DNA from: Sphingomonas sp. Leaf10 | GTDB lineage: Bacteria > Pseudomonadota > Alphaproteobacteria > Sphingomonadales > Sphingomonadaceae | DNA: 64,000 bases | Direction: 5' to 3' | Assembly (NCBI RefSeq): GCF_001421245.1 | Contig: NZ_LMKE01000033.1 | Span: 1-64,000, forward strand | Shown here: one piece after another, positions 7,489 through 16,232 of the stretch | Layout of the letters: each line of letters begins with the position of its first letter | Numbering within the stretch: the first letter of the stretch is position 1 | The notes under the pieces: model-generated | Databases searched by the model: none | What the model saw: the letters and a program-made list of their open reading frames with translations, nothing else | Told to the model about the DNA's origin: nothing | Made by a program: the position numbers and the translations under genes

Positions 7489-9544
7489 TGTGGGCCCCAT
7501 CGTCGCGGTGGACCAGCGCGAACGGTTCGGTGACGTCGTGCCCCCGCCGCGCGAAGGCCATGCCGAGCGGACTGCCGGTATGGAAGGCGCGCTGTTGCTC
7601 CAACCGGACGGAGTCGTCGATCCGCTTGCGGATGATTCGGCGGACGCGTCCGTCGCGCAGGTCGACGATAACCGTCGCACCGCCCCGGAACCAGAAATCC
7701 CGTTTTTCTGATGAATCTTTTAACGCGCGCGCATCGAAATCCGTATCGGCCTGTTGCTGCTGCTTCGCGTCATAAAATGCTCTCCGTCGCTGCGTCACAT
7801 GAAAGATCAACTGGTGCAGTTCCTGCCCGTCCGGTCCTTGTCGGCGCGCTATTCGAGCGGTATTAACGGCGAAATCGGGTTTTCTCGATTTTTTGCTTTT
7901 CTTGGCATCGCCAGGATCGCTGCTGCCGTCATGAAGTGCAATCGTCGCATAGTCGTCGGTGACCATGCGGATGCCCAGTAGATCCTCCCATTCCTTATCA
8001 ATCGGGTTGACGCCGGTCGGTACTACTCCGGTTTCAGGATCGGCGGATGATTGATTAAGCCATTGCCACAGCCATTTCTGGTTGTGGTTGATGATGTCGA
8101 TTGCCTTTTCGCGGAGATTGCGGCGCTCAACGTTTCGCGACAGCGATGATCCGTAATGGTCGTTGCCGTCGAAGGTGATGCCGAACTGTAATCCGGCCAG
8201 CGCACCTTGCATCAACCCGTTGACCCGGTTTTCCGTCGCGAGATGCTTGTGGCCGGTAAGGTCGGGCTCGTCCCACATCAAACTGGCCGGAGCATAGGAT
8301 ATGCAACCTGGCACCGGGATGCCGCGTTTGCGGAACGCGTCGGCAAAGGCGACGCGGTAGCCTAACGGGTCGTCGGGGACGAGGTCGGCATCGGCGGTGA
8401 TAATCGCGCGCAGATATTCGCCGAAGCTGTTGTCGACCGGCGGCATGTAGTCCAGACCTCGGACGCACATCCGCAACATCTGGTCAGCGGTTTTTGCTGC
8501 TTCGCGCGCCAGCCGCCGGGTTAGCTCGATCGGTAGCGGCGTCCCGCTGCCCGGACGATAGCCGGCCAGCCGCAAAAGGTCGGCGGTGCGCCGTTCGTAG
8601 ATGGTGACGAACGCGTCAAAGATCGCTGCGACTAAGAATTGTCCCCGCGCATGGGGTTCGGAAACGTCCTCAAGCTTGTGGACGGATCCGCCCGTCGCCT
8701 CTTCAGCGATCAGTTGCAGCGCATAGCGTAGCGCCCCCGACCGGCCGGTTGCATGGCCGAACTGCGCGGCGATGCCAGTCAGGAGCCCGCTCGTCCTGAG
8801 TGAACCGGCCGACGCGGCGATCTCCTGTTCGACCACCTCGGTCATAGTGAAATGCTGGAACAGTGCGACGATGTCGGCGAACCCTTCGTGGAAGGCGAGC
8901 ATGTCGGGGTTGGAGGCGTCGATGGTGCGCGATTGCAGGCCGTGCAGGATGGCGTGCGCCGTCTCGTGCGCGACGATGTCGTGCGACAGGCAGGTGAACA
9001 CCCATTCCGAATCGCGCCCCGCCACCTCGTCCGACTTGAAATAGCCGAACAGCAGCGCGGTCTTGTCGGGGCTGTAATAGGCGTTCGCCTCGCGCAGCGC
9101 GTGCGGATAGATGCGCAGCCGCTTGACATAGCCGCTGCCGACACCCGGCTTGCCGGGCCTGGCCCACAGCACCGCCCGGCCAAGCGCACGCTCGAACGCG
9201 CGGATCGTCTTCATCGCGACCGCGAACACCATCTGCTGATGGAATTGCGGCCGCCCCTCGGCCTGCGGCAACCCGTCCTGCGCCAGCAGGTTGGGGTGGT
9301 TCAGGTCGACCGGCGCGTAGAACAGGCCGCAGGCGGGATCGTAATCGATCACCTCCAGATAATCGTTGCACGGTCCCGGCCCCAGCGCATCCTCCCACGG
9401 CGTTTCCCATGGCAGGTCGATCACCGCGTCGTTGGTGATCGCGGTTTCGAGCGTCACCGATGCGCGCGGGTCGAACGCGTAGACGCGCAGCCGCCGCCGG
9501 GCGGGTGGCCGCAGCCACGGCGGTAGGTCGCCGCCCGCCGCCAT
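7481..9544 (-). CDS. HExxH gluzincin-type metallopeptidase
   Basis: The 687-residue protein starts at an ATG that overlaps the peroxidase stop (ATGA at 9,542-9,546). The zinc site is HDIVAHETAHAILHG with HETAH at residues 193-197, and a downstream FHEGFADIVALF with Glu220 as the probable third ligand, the arrangement of gluzincins. The N-terminal 180 residues resemble a substrate-binding lobe, and the C-terminal 250 residues are charged (KKSKKSRKPDF) with a strand-rich end. No signal peptide is seen, unusual for thermolysin-like enzymes, so it is probably intracellular or moved by a non-Sec route. Expected activity is endopeptidase; the target is unknown. Confidence 0.85.
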   Translation of the reverse strand: MAAGGDLPPWLRPPARRRLRVYAFDPRASVTLETAITNDAVIDLPWETPWEDALGPGPCNDYLEVIDYDPACGLFYAPVDLNHPNLLAQDGLPQAEGRPQFHQQMVFAVAMKTIRAFERALGRAVLWARPGKPGVGSGYVKRLRIYPHALREANAYYSPDKTALLFGYFKSDEVAGRDSEWVFTCLSHDIVAHETAHAILHGLQSRTIDASNPDMLAFHEGFADIVALFQHFTMTEVVEQEIAASAGSLRTSGLLTGIAAQFGHATGRSGALRYALQLIAEEATGGSVHKLEDVSEPHARGQFLVAAIFDAFVTIYERRTADLLRLAGYRPGSGTPLPIELTRRLAREAAKTADQMLRMCVRGLDYMPPVDNSFGEYLRAIITADADLVPDDPLGYRVAFADAFRKRGIPVPGCISYAPASLMWDEPDLTGHKHLATENRVNGLMQGALAGLQFGITFDGNDHYGSSLSRNVERRNLREKAIDIINHNQKWLWQWLNQSSADPETGVVPTGVNPIDKEWEDLLGIRMVTDDYATIALHDGSSDPGDAKKSKKSRKPDFAVNTARIARRQGPDGQELHQLIFHVTQRRRAFYDAKQQQQADTDFDARALKDSSEKRDFWFRGGATVIVDLRDGRVRRIIRKRIDDSVRLEQQRAFHTGSPLGMAFARRGHDVTEPFALVHRDDGAHNG

Positions 9545-11022
9545 CAGGCCACGCCCGCGAACCGCAACAGGTCGACCATCGCAAAGCGGCGATGCATATG
9601 CGCGGTATCGATCGTCGGCAGGAATGGCCGCCAGTCCGGCTCCTGCGCGAGATAGGAGGCGCGATCGCCGTCGATCAGGCCAAGGATCACCTCCGCCACG
9701 ATCCGCCCGCCGACCGGCCCCAGCCGTTCGCCGCTTTCGAGCGCCTCGGCCTCCTGCAGCACATAGAACCACAGCGGCGTATTCTCGTCCAACCCCCATG
9801 GCGCCAGCTTCGCGAGCTGACCGGCGGTCAGCGGTTCGATCTTCATCGCCTTCGCCACGCGCTGTCCCGACGGCAGCGAGAAGGTCAGGTGCCGCAACAG
9901 GTTGCGCTGCGCCAGCGACGACGGGTTCGACACCGGATTGGCCTGTCCGACGACCGTCGCGGGCAGGCGGAACAGGGCGGTCGACAGCATCGTGTCGATC
10001 TTCTTGTTGGGCTTTACCTGCCCGTCCTTGAAATCGAAGAAGGTCGGCCAGTCGACGAAGCGGCGGGGCGCCCGCACCGCGCCCGACAGATCGTCGGGAT
10101 CGCCCGCGGGCGACGCGGTTTCGCGAAAGATCATCGCGAAGAACGCCGATCCATCGGCGTTGCCATGGAAGTTCGCGCGATAGGACGGGCGGACCTGGCT
10201 ATGGCCGAAGCGATAGGCGCCGACCGCGAATTCGACCGGAATATAGGGTTCGTTGCGCCATTTGTAGAATTTGCGCCCGTTGACCAGGATGTCGTCGACC
10301 AGCGCGTCGCCGCACGTCTTGCGCAGGAATTCGTGGACGATAATCCATTGGTAATGCCAGCGGACGATGCGCTGCGCCTCCGGAAACACATCGCCGCCAC
10401 CCAATCCCACTTCGTCGCGGACATGATCGACCACCGCATTGTGGAAGCGCAAGAACGCGACCTGCAACTGCGACAGGATCAGGTTTTCGTCGTCGCGCGG
10501 ATCGCCGATCAGCGCGATCATCTGGCTGTTGCGCGGCACGTCGAACTTTCCCGGCGTGCCGGTGTCCTCCAGCAGGAACTTGTCGCCGTCATGCCGGTCG
10601 TAGAGGTGCGGACTGCCCCCCGGACCAGCGCCATAGACATTGTCGAGGCCGAGCGAGGGCGTGCGGAAATTGGCGATATGTTCGGGATCGGCCTGTCGTT
10701 CGAGGCTGGAGGTCGGATCGAACGTCATGTCGTGGTCGATGAACTGCCCGAGAAAGGTCATGCCTGCCGACATCTTGGGATTGTTGTTGTTGTGTTCGGA
10801 CAGGTTGAGGTCGACGATCAGGTCCTTGGGATCGGCATCGAGCTTTTCCTTCGCGTCCATTGGCCCATCGACCGCGCCGATATCCATCAGCGCCTTGCGT
10901 ATGCGCGGCGTGTCAGACGAAAAGGGCGGGAGCTTGCCGAACATCCGGCCGAACCGGCCCGAATCGTAATAGTCGGAAACCGGCGGAATGATATCGCGTG
11001 GATAGATGCCGTGGCGCGCCAT
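9544..11022 (-). CDS. animal-type haem peroxidase (bacterial branch)
   Basis: The ATG at 11,022 is preceded by GGGGAAG, a good ribosome site, so I prefer it to a TTG 72 bp upstream that lies inside a dyad. The 492-residue protein has the distal haem motif FLGQFIDHDMTF (His97), a following Asp-rich calcium-type loop, RFHNAVVDHV, and the proximal motif VGAYRFGHSQVRPSY (His274). This superfamily uses peroxide to oxidise halides or organic substrates and includes fatty-acid oxygenases. There is no signal peptide. It is the first gene of the eight-gene operon. Possible products are oxidants or oxidised lipids; the patatin in the same operon could supply fatty acids. Confidence 0.9.
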   Translation of the reverse strand: MARHGIYPRDIIPPVSDYYDSGRFGRMFGKLPPFSSDTPRIRKALMDIGAVDGPMDAKEKLDADPKDLIVDLNLSEHNNNNPKMSAGMTFLGQFIDHDMTFDPTSSLERQADPEHIANFRTPSLGLDNVYGAGPGGSPHLYDRHDGDKFLLEDTGTPGKFDVPRNSQMIALIGDPRDDENLILSQLQVAFLRFHNAVVDHVRDEVGLGGGDVFPEAQRIVRWHYQWIIVHEFLRKTCGDALVDDILVNGRKFYKWRNEPYIPVEFAVGAYRFGHSQVRPSYRANFHGNADGSAFFAMIFRETASPAGDPDDLSGAVRAPRRFVDWPTFFDFKDGQVKPNKKIDTMLSTALFRLPATVVGQANPVSNPSSLAQRNLLRHLTFSLPSGQRVAKAMKIEPLTAGQLAKLAPWGLDENTPLWFYVLQEAEALESGERLGPVGGRIVAEVILGLIDGDRASYLAQEPDWRPFLPTIDTAHMHRRFAMVDLLRFAGVA

Positions 11023-11088
11023 GAACTTCCCCAAACTTTTCGCGAGGAACTTGGCAAAATCTATCTCGTATCGGAGGGCGCAGAAATA

Positions 11089-11117
11089 CGCCAAATAGTG
11101 TATTTAAGTATTTGGCG
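11089..11117. promoter_or_regulatory. perfect 9-bp dyad upstream of the peroxidase operon
   Basis: The arms CGCCAAATA (11,089-11,097) and TATTTGGCG (11,109-11,117) are perfect inverted repeats with an 11-bp AT-rich spacer. The site lies about 67 bp upstream of the peroxidase ATG, where an operator or promoter element is expected. No dedicated regulator gene is adjacent. It reads as a dimeric repressor or activator site; the regulator is unknown. Confidence 0.5.
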
Positions 11118-11299
11118 GGTCATCGGTTTTATACCGCCTGTTGAAGGCTGCTAGAGCTGTTTTAGATCCATCCGGCTCGTTGAGTATCCACGAAAGAGCG
11201 ATTTTCGGATTTAGGCTTGGAGGCGGTTTAGGAAGTCGGCAAGGATGGCGCGAGTGCTGTGACAGGATCGTCGGGATCCGGAAATCGTCGCGATTGATG

Positions 11300-11545
11300 G
11301 CGGGACGTCATGAGGGGCTGCGGCAGCGCGGTTTGGGAGAGCGCCGCAAGTGCAATTCGCCGGCGGCAGTTGGTCGTTAAGCACGGTAAGCCGGCAGCCA
11401 AGCCGCGAGTTGGCCACCACCGTGCCGCACGGATCGACGCAGACGCGACCGTCATCGTGACGCGATCGAGACAAATGACGACATTACGCTGGTCGAGTTG
11501 CAGGCCCTGCTGGCGAAGGGAGGTACTCATCACCGACGCACTGAT
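11300..11545 (+). pseudogene. probable IS630-family transposase remnant
   Basis: In one frame the translation around 11,459-11,530 reads DAIETNDDITLVELQALLAK, which matches the conserved segment before the catalytic domain of IS630 transposases. The upstream portion (ESAASAIRRRQ, KHGKPAAKP) resembles the helix-turn-helix and linker in a different frame. No complete frame exists, and the segment runs directly into an IS3 fragment. It is read as a shattered relic; the exact ends cannot be placed by eye. Confidence 0.4.
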
Positions 11546-11880
11546 GATGGCGACCCGGCAACGCGGAAAGCCCGATGCTCTGCTTCATCACCCGGACCAA
11601 GCCAGCAAATATACGAGCGAGAAGTTCAAGCGGCTGATGACGGACAAGGGTGTGACCTGCTCGATAAGCCGGTCGGGCAACGTCTGGGATGACGCGGCCA
11701 TGGAAAGCTTCTCGTCGATGTAGACCGATCGGGTCGGACGCAAGACATATCGAACGCGCAATCACGCGAAGGCCGACGTGTTCGATTACATCGAACGCTT
11801 CTACAATCCGACGCGACGCCACTCGACCCTAGGCTATCCCAGCCCCAACGACTTCGAGCGGCAAGCGCAGCTAGCTTAAC
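11530..11880 (+). pseudogene. IS3-family OrfB C-terminal remnant with amber codon
   Basis: The translation carries the end of an IS3 integrase domain: LLHHPDQASKYTSEKF (second Asp), SISRSGNVWDDAAMES, and the terminal YIERFYNPTRRHSTLGYPSP. An in-frame TAG at 11,721-11,723 replaces the usual Lys codon of SLKTE, which separates the catalytic Glu region (MESF) from the C-terminus. The N-terminal half, including the first catalytic Asp, is missing. It is a dead fragment joined to an IS630 relic. Confidence 0.75.
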
Positions 11881-11950
11881 CTCGTGTCTGCAGAAACCGG
11901 CAGCAGCTCAGCTATACGTCCAGCGCACAAGTCGGTTAGCAAGGTTTTCT

Positions 11951-11994
11951 GGCCGATGAGCGTGAGCAGGGGGGGGGCAGGACGCTCATCGGCC
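11951..11994. repeat. 13-bp perfect inverted repeat with G-run loop
   Basis: The arms GGCCGATGAGCGT (11,951-11,963) and ACGCTCATCGGCC (11,982-11,994) are perfectly complementary. The 18-base loop contains a run of about nine G. The stem is stable enough to act as a terminator, a recombination site or an attenuator, but there is no T-run and no gene ends right beside it. It sits in the decayed segment after the IS3 remnant. Confidence 0.55.
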
Positions 11995-12412
11995 GCGGCA
12001 AATAACCGCAATGGATGTAGTGGCACGCAAGGTGTCTGCTGGGGAAGCGCGATCATCGAGATAGTGCGGAACCGCTCCGTTGCTGAGCTTGGTGTTTAGA
12101 ACCTTACCCCCACCAACGAGCTAACCGCCGTGCAAATCGTTCCGTATCTGTTGTATCGTGCGCTTCCCGCCTGCCGGGCGCCTCGACATGATACGGCAGC
12201 TTCCGATGCAGCATGACCTGCGTCTGCGTGCGGTTGCGCGCGCGATTTACGACGCCTGGTATCCGTCCGATGACTGAACACGGTTCGGATTCAACGAGGC
12301 GGAGCGCTACGGCACCGTGAAGTACCGACATGCAGTCGACGCGACTCAACAGGCGCGGTGTGTTTTGGTGGCGCGTGGCGAGCAACTGAAATTTGCGGTG
12401 CTTCCTCGACGC
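11995..12412. other. no intact gene; decayed accessory DNA
   Basis: No convincing frame spans this stretch. On the plus strand two adjacent pieces (DLRLRAVARAIYDAWYPSDD, then FNEAERYGTVKYRHAVDATQQAR) read like consecutive parts of one protein interrupted by a TGA near 12,274, so a decayed plasmid- or island-type gene is possible. I cannot name a family for it. Confidence 0.3.
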
Positions 12413-12769
12413 TTACGGGACATGGAAGCGCGCGATGCCGCCATAGATACTCGCGCTGACATCGACCTCATAATTCCCGTTGGTCAAGGAGCGTTGATTG
12501 CTTGCTGCTTCAAACCCGTCCGGCACCGTGGGGAAGACGATGCGGTTTATGCAACCGATCCCGTTACGTACGCGGCGTAATTCCCATAAAAACGCTGAGT
12601 CAACGCCCCGGACTGTTAAGTAGTCTATGCATGCGGGCGATCCGTCGTTGGCAGCGACATTAAACTCAATATGCGTGTTCGAGCGGACAACGACATTTAT
12701 CGTGGCTACCGGTGAGCAGCTGGCCATCATCGGCGCTATTATCGGCGCGCAGAGCATAAGTTGTCGCAT
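12413..12769 (-). CDS. small putative lipoprotein
   Basis: The 118-residue protein begins with a short hydrophobic leader ending MMASCSP, which fits a lipobox with Cys18 as the lipidated residue (Ala-Ser-Cys). The mature part is beta-rich (INVVVRSNTHIEFNV, GNYEVDVSASIYGG) and has two further cysteines in ACIDY and GCINRI that could form a disulfide. It would be attached to the inner or outer membrane. It is 20 bp downstream of the SRAP gene's end on the same strand. No function is recognised. Confidence 0.6.
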   Translation of the reverse strand: MRQLMLCAPIIAPMMASCSPVATINVVVRSNTHIEFNVAANDGSPACIDYLTVRGVDSAFLWELRRVRNGIGCINRIVFPTVPDGFEAASNQRSLTNGNYEVDVSASIYGGIARFHVP

Positions 12770-12789
12770 GCCGTATATCCCGTGTCCTG

Positions 12790-13419
12790 CTATCGACTTT
12801 TACGGGTCGGAAACACCGGCCCCCGCACCGTCATCGCCGCCGCGGCATACGGCCGCTGCAACTCGACCACCTCGTCATAGCTGCCCCGCAGCCACGTATC
12901 GCAATCCTCGGGCCGCAGGATCGTTATCATCGCCTTGGGGTGGATTGGCGCAACCAGCTCGTTCGGATCGCACGTCACCATCGTAAACCCGTTGCCCTCG
13001 GCCGTCTGCTGCCAGAACCCGGCCACGGCGAACGTCGGCTGATCGGTAACCTGAAACCACAATTCCCCTTTGATCGGCGGCTTGTCGTCGCCAAGGTCGT
13101 GTTTGTCCGGTTTCCATTCGCAGAACTCGGTCAGCGGGACGAGACATCGGTTCGTGGGGTCCGCCGCCAGCTTGCGCCACTGAGGCAGTTTGAGGTTGCG
13201 GACGTTAGTCATCGGCCACGCCGGCTCACCGCCCAGCACGTCCCAGGACATGATGTCCCAGCCGCGTTCGCCGTCCTGCTCACGAATCACATAGGCGCGC
13301 CCCTTCGGCCGCAATTCCTGTGGATTGAACCGGTTGTCGCGGGGGCGTTCGGGGAACAGCTTCGCGGCTGAACCGAACAGGTCGGCAGGTTCGCCGGCGA
13401 ATCGAGCGCGGTCGCACAT
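12790..13419 (-). CDS. SRAP-domain (YedK/HMCES-like) abasic-site shielding protein
   Basis: The 209-residue protein opens with Met-Cys, so Cys2 is available as the nucleophile that forms the thiazolidine crosslink with abasic sites in single-stranded DNA. Other SRAP landmarks are NVRNLKLPQWRKL, the RCLVPLTEFCEW segment with its Glu, and the IHPKAM motif with the catalytic His. The family protects abasic sites at stalled forks and is often SOS-linked or carried on phages and islands. No LexA box was identified upstream by eye. The gene appears complete. Confidence 0.88.
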   Translation of the reverse strand: MCDRARFAGEPADLFGSAAKLFPERPRDNRFNPQELRPKGRAYVIREQDGERGWDIMSWDVLGGEPAWPMTNVRNLKLPQWRKLAADPTNRCLVPLTEFCEWKPDKHDLGDDKPPIKGELWFQVTDQPTFAVAGFWQQTAEGNGFTMVTCDPNELVAPIHPKAMITILRPEDCDTWLRGSYDEVVELQRPYAAAAMTVRGPVFPTRKSR

Positions 13420-13535
13420 GGGCGTACGCTAACCGATCGCATGTGCGCTCCCAAGCATGGTCGGTTGGCGGACCGTTCGCCTTTACATAGGCTGAGCGCT
13501 GTCCGTAGCGAAGCTGACGCAGATGGAGCGGTTCA

Positions 13536-13901
13536 ATGGCTGGCCTTATACTTTTCGGCGCATCAATGTTCCTCCCCTTGGCAACTCAGGCGTTGGTTAC
13601 CCCGCCTCCCGTCTTGCGGCACGACAACCCGTCCGCTGCTGAGCATGATCGTCGGATCGAGCAGTCGATCGTATGCCGGAAGGACGATCATATTTCGGTA
13701 ACCGTTACCAACGGACGCTTCACTGCCATACGGATTGACGGTCATGACGATCCTGAAGCGCTTGCAATGGCACAGAACGCCCTTGGCGACGCCAAAATCG
13801 CGTCATTCAACTTGAGCTGCTTTGCCTTTAGCGCGATGCTCGCCCCTTACGATCAGAACCAAGGACTCCTGGCGGCCTTGACGCTCCGATACGCCAAGTG
13901 A
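13536..13901 (+). CDS. small exported protein of unknown function
   Basis: The 121-residue product starts with a probable Sec signal (MAGLILFGASMFLPLATQAL, cleavage near residue 20). The mature domain has two cysteines (SIVCRKDD and LSCFAFS), about 60 residues apart, and a compact alpha/beta look. A purine-rich GGAGCGG lies seven bases before the ATG. No family is recognised; it stands alone between a minus-strand SRAP gene and a gene-poor stretch. Confidence 0.55.
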   Translation: MAGLILFGASMFLPLATQALVTPPPVLRHDNPSAAEHDRRIEQSIVCRKDDHISVTVTNGRFTAIRIDGHDDPEALAMAQNALGDAKIASFNLSCFAFSAMLAPYDQNQGLLAALTLRYAK

Positions 13902-14339
13902 CGTCACCCAGCGCACCGCGCGATGATCATCACTGCCGGTATCTTGATTGCTTCATCTTCGACCGACATCCCGAGACGATTATGTAAGGCGTGCATGGCA
14001 ACGGAAGCGACGTTTAGCACGATCGTCCAGGGTTGCGAGACGCGCCGACACGGTCGCGACGCGACGGCTGCAACTGGCGGCGACGATCGCGCGCGCTGCC
14101 TGAACCGCAGGTCGCGCCCAAGCTTCCGATCGACGACGACCCCGGTGCCTGTTCGGTGCCGCGGGCCGGCGGATGGCGTCGTGGTGCCCGCCGGGCGCAG
14201 GACACGTTGCGAGCGAGGAGGCGAATCCATCTTGCAAAATGTCTGTTTCGTTGTCGATGCGGTAGTCTCCCCCTAGATAAGCGGCTATCACGGGAGAAGT
14301 ATTAGGCCGTGGCGACGTAAGGTTCGCTGTATAATTCTG
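13902..14339. other. no supported gene
   Basis: All frames are largely open because the base composition is GC rich, but none gives a convincing protein. On the minus strand the end of one frame (VASVAMHALHNRLGMSVEDEAIKIPAVMI) looks protein-like near 13,904-14,010, so a decayed gene reading leftward is possible. No start, partner domain or family could be supported. Confidence 0.3.
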
Positions 14340-14750
14340 TTAGCGTGGTCTACAGCCCAGCATATGACAGATGATGAAAGTAGCTTCGTCGCCTAGAAAG
14401 TTTTGGAGCGCTGAAACCGCAGCAATTGACCAAGAGTGCATGACATCTGGGTGCTGGAAATCAGGACCATCTAGTATCAAGCGCCAGCCGCCTTCGCCGG
14501 TCTGAAGCCGATTCCGTCGGCGCAGGACATAGAGCAGCTGGTCGCTGGGACGCCTCACCACAAACCACGTCGTAGACAATCGTGTTCCGCGATACCGCTC
14601 GGGGATGCTTAGAAGGGCGCTATCGGCCTGCATACGCGCGAGAAACTCCGTCGTATGGATTGCCCGCGCCACCCGCGTATCGAACGCCACTGCCTCGTCA
14701 ACGCTGCCGAAGCACCATTCCGGCCAATCGTCCTCTTCCTTATCGTGCAT
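14340..14750 (-). CDS. hypothetical protein
   Basis: The preferred start is ATG at 14,750, giving 136 residues; a longer reading from 14,771 adds seven. The protein is acidic at the N-terminus (HDKEEDDWPEW) and mixed alpha/beta, with STTWFVVRRPSDQLLYVLRRRNR in the middle and two cysteines near the C-terminus. It overlaps the end of the upstream gene by about 11 bp, so the two are probably cotranslated. No family is recognised. Confidence 0.6.
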   Translation of the reverse strand: MHDKEEDDWPEWCFGSVDEAVAFDTRVARAIHTTEFLARMQADSALLSIPERYRGTRLSTTWFVVRRPSDQLLYVLRRRNRLQTGEGGWRLILDGPDFQHPDVMHSWSIAAVSALQNFLGDEATFIICHMLGCRPR

Positions 14751-15033
14751 AGCGGTTGCTCCAGTCGACATGCTGGACTTCCACCTTCGGTCGGAACGGC
14801 CCAGCGAACTCCGGAAGGCAGTTCATCCATCTTTCTTCCGTCTCGCGATCGTTCACCGTGCGACACCAGGCGAAGCGAGCTGGATCCCAGCTATAGCCCC
14901 GGGCATGAAGATGGTGGCGAACGTTCGGTCGCTCGCGGCTAATGCGCACGGACCATTCTTTTCGACTGGCATTACGGATCAGAGAGGCGAGCACGGTCGT
15001 GTCGTCCGCGAGACGATTGCGCAACAGCGTCAT
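14740..15033 (-). CDS. hypothetical protein next to IS3 remnant
   Basis: The frame starts at ATG 15,033 and gives 97 residues: a charged N-terminal helix (MTLLRNRLADDTTVLASLI) and an aromatic C-terminal half (RFAWCRTVNDRETEERWMNCLPEF). The start lies only a few bases from the end of an IS3-type transposase remnant, so insertion may have removed the original promoter or N-terminus. It is coupled to the following hypothetical gene. No function can be assigned. Confidence 0.5.
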   Translation of the reverse strand: MTLLRNRLADDTTVLASLIRNASRKEWSVRISRERPNVRHHLHARGYSWDPARFAWCRTVNDRETEERWMNCLPEFAGPFRPKVEVQHVDWSNRYAR

Positions 15034-15835
15034 CAACTCAGAGGAGTTTGCGTGATGTACTCGCGGGGCGAGCGGTAGCCTAGCGCCTTGTGCGGGTGGA
15101 CCTCGTTGTAGTGGGTCAACCAGGCGGGGAGCTGCTCGATGACGGTACGTGCGTCGGGTGCACGCGGACGTATTCGCGCTTAAGCGTGCGCACGAAGGCC
15201 TCTCCCATGCCGTTTGACTGCGGGCTGCTGACCGGCGTGGTACGCGGGACGAGGCCGATGTCGCGCGCGAAACGCTTGGTGTCACGGGCGACGTAGGGGC
15301 TGCCGTTGTCGGTGAGCCACTCGATCAGCTCGGCGAGGCGGTTCACGGGGCCGAAGCGGTGCTCGACGGTGGCAACCATCAGGTCGCGGACGTCCTCGGC
15401 GGTGATGCCGGCGGTGGTGGCAACGTGCCCCATGGCTTCCCGGTCGCAACAGTCGAGTGCAAAGGCGACGCGTACCTTCTCGCTGTTGTCGCAGCCGATC
15501 TCCAGCGCATCGGAGCACCAGCGGGTGTTGCGCCGGTCGACGGAGACCCGGCCATCATGGCGCCGCTCCTCACCCTTGCCGCTATGGGGCTGGAGGAGCA
15601 GGCCGTGAACCTTCATGACGCGGTAGACACGCTTTGGATTGGGCGCTGCGCGCCCGGTCTGCCGGGCCTGGCGGCGCAGCAGGGCATGCACGCGGCGATA
15701 GCCATAGGTTGGCAGGTCGGCGACGAGCATCCTAATGTCGGCGACCAACTCGGCGTCGGGCAGCGGCGGTCGCCCTCGCGGCTTGGGCGGTGGCAATTGG
15801 CGGCGCTCTGCCGACTATGCCACGGGATTTACGGG
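15034..15835 (-). mobile_element. IS3-family element remnant (OrfB, frameshifted)
   Basis: The main frame (15,116-15,796) gives an IS3 OrfB: the HTH_21-like PPKPRGRPPLPDAELVADI and YGYRRVHALL segment, then the integrase core with DALEIGC, TDNGSPYVARDTKRFA, and SPQSNGMGEAFVRTLKREY (third catalytic Glu at GEAF). After VRVHPT the frame shifts, and the expected tail (WLTHYNEVHPHKALGYRSP, then REYITQTP) continues in another frame to about 15,034. OrfA is missing and the 5' part of OrfB is degraded near 15,835. The element is therefore inactive. Confidence 0.8.
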
Positions 15836-15910
15836 GGCCCCAAGCACCGACGCCGGCGCTGAAAGGCCGCTTGGCGACGGCTTTGCCTCCAGCAACTTGT
15901 TCCATCGTCC

Positions 15911-16117
15911 TTACCTCGTACTGGCAAGGACCTGGATAACGCCGATACCGATCAGCATGTCGGGCGGTAGTCGGTCGCGATACGCACCATACGACAAATA
16001 TCCGTCTAGGCACGTCGCGACCTTGGAATTTGCTGGCTGGAGCAGCATGTTGCATCCCTGTTGTCCGGCGTTCGACGGAAGAACCATTGCCAGGGTATCA
16101 ATACGTAACGTATCCAA
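15911..16117 (-). pseudogene. possible fragment of a small plug-like or lipoprotein gene
   Basis: A 68-residue frame with ATCLDGYLSYGAYRDRLPPD followed by MLIGIGVIQV resembles the tail of sphingomonad proteins in which a short domain ends in a TonB-plug-like motif (Cys, Leu-Asp-Gly, Pro-Pro-Asp, Gly-Ile). The resemblance is by eye only. It abuts the IS3 remnant and lacks a signal peptide, so it is probably a 3' fragment or chance frame. Confidence 0.25.
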
Positions 16118-16232
16118 TCCAAATTCCTGGATCGATACTATAGATCGATAATATTCGCATTGTCGTCAGACGCGCACGGACTATGTGTAGTCGACCGTCA
16201 CGCGACGATCGATCCATTATCGGAAAGCCCCA

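Noticed and set aside
1845-11022. Operon as type VI secretion effectors or CBASS
   Set aside because: There are no tss, vgrG, PAAR or cyclase genes; the patatin alone is not enough to assign either system.
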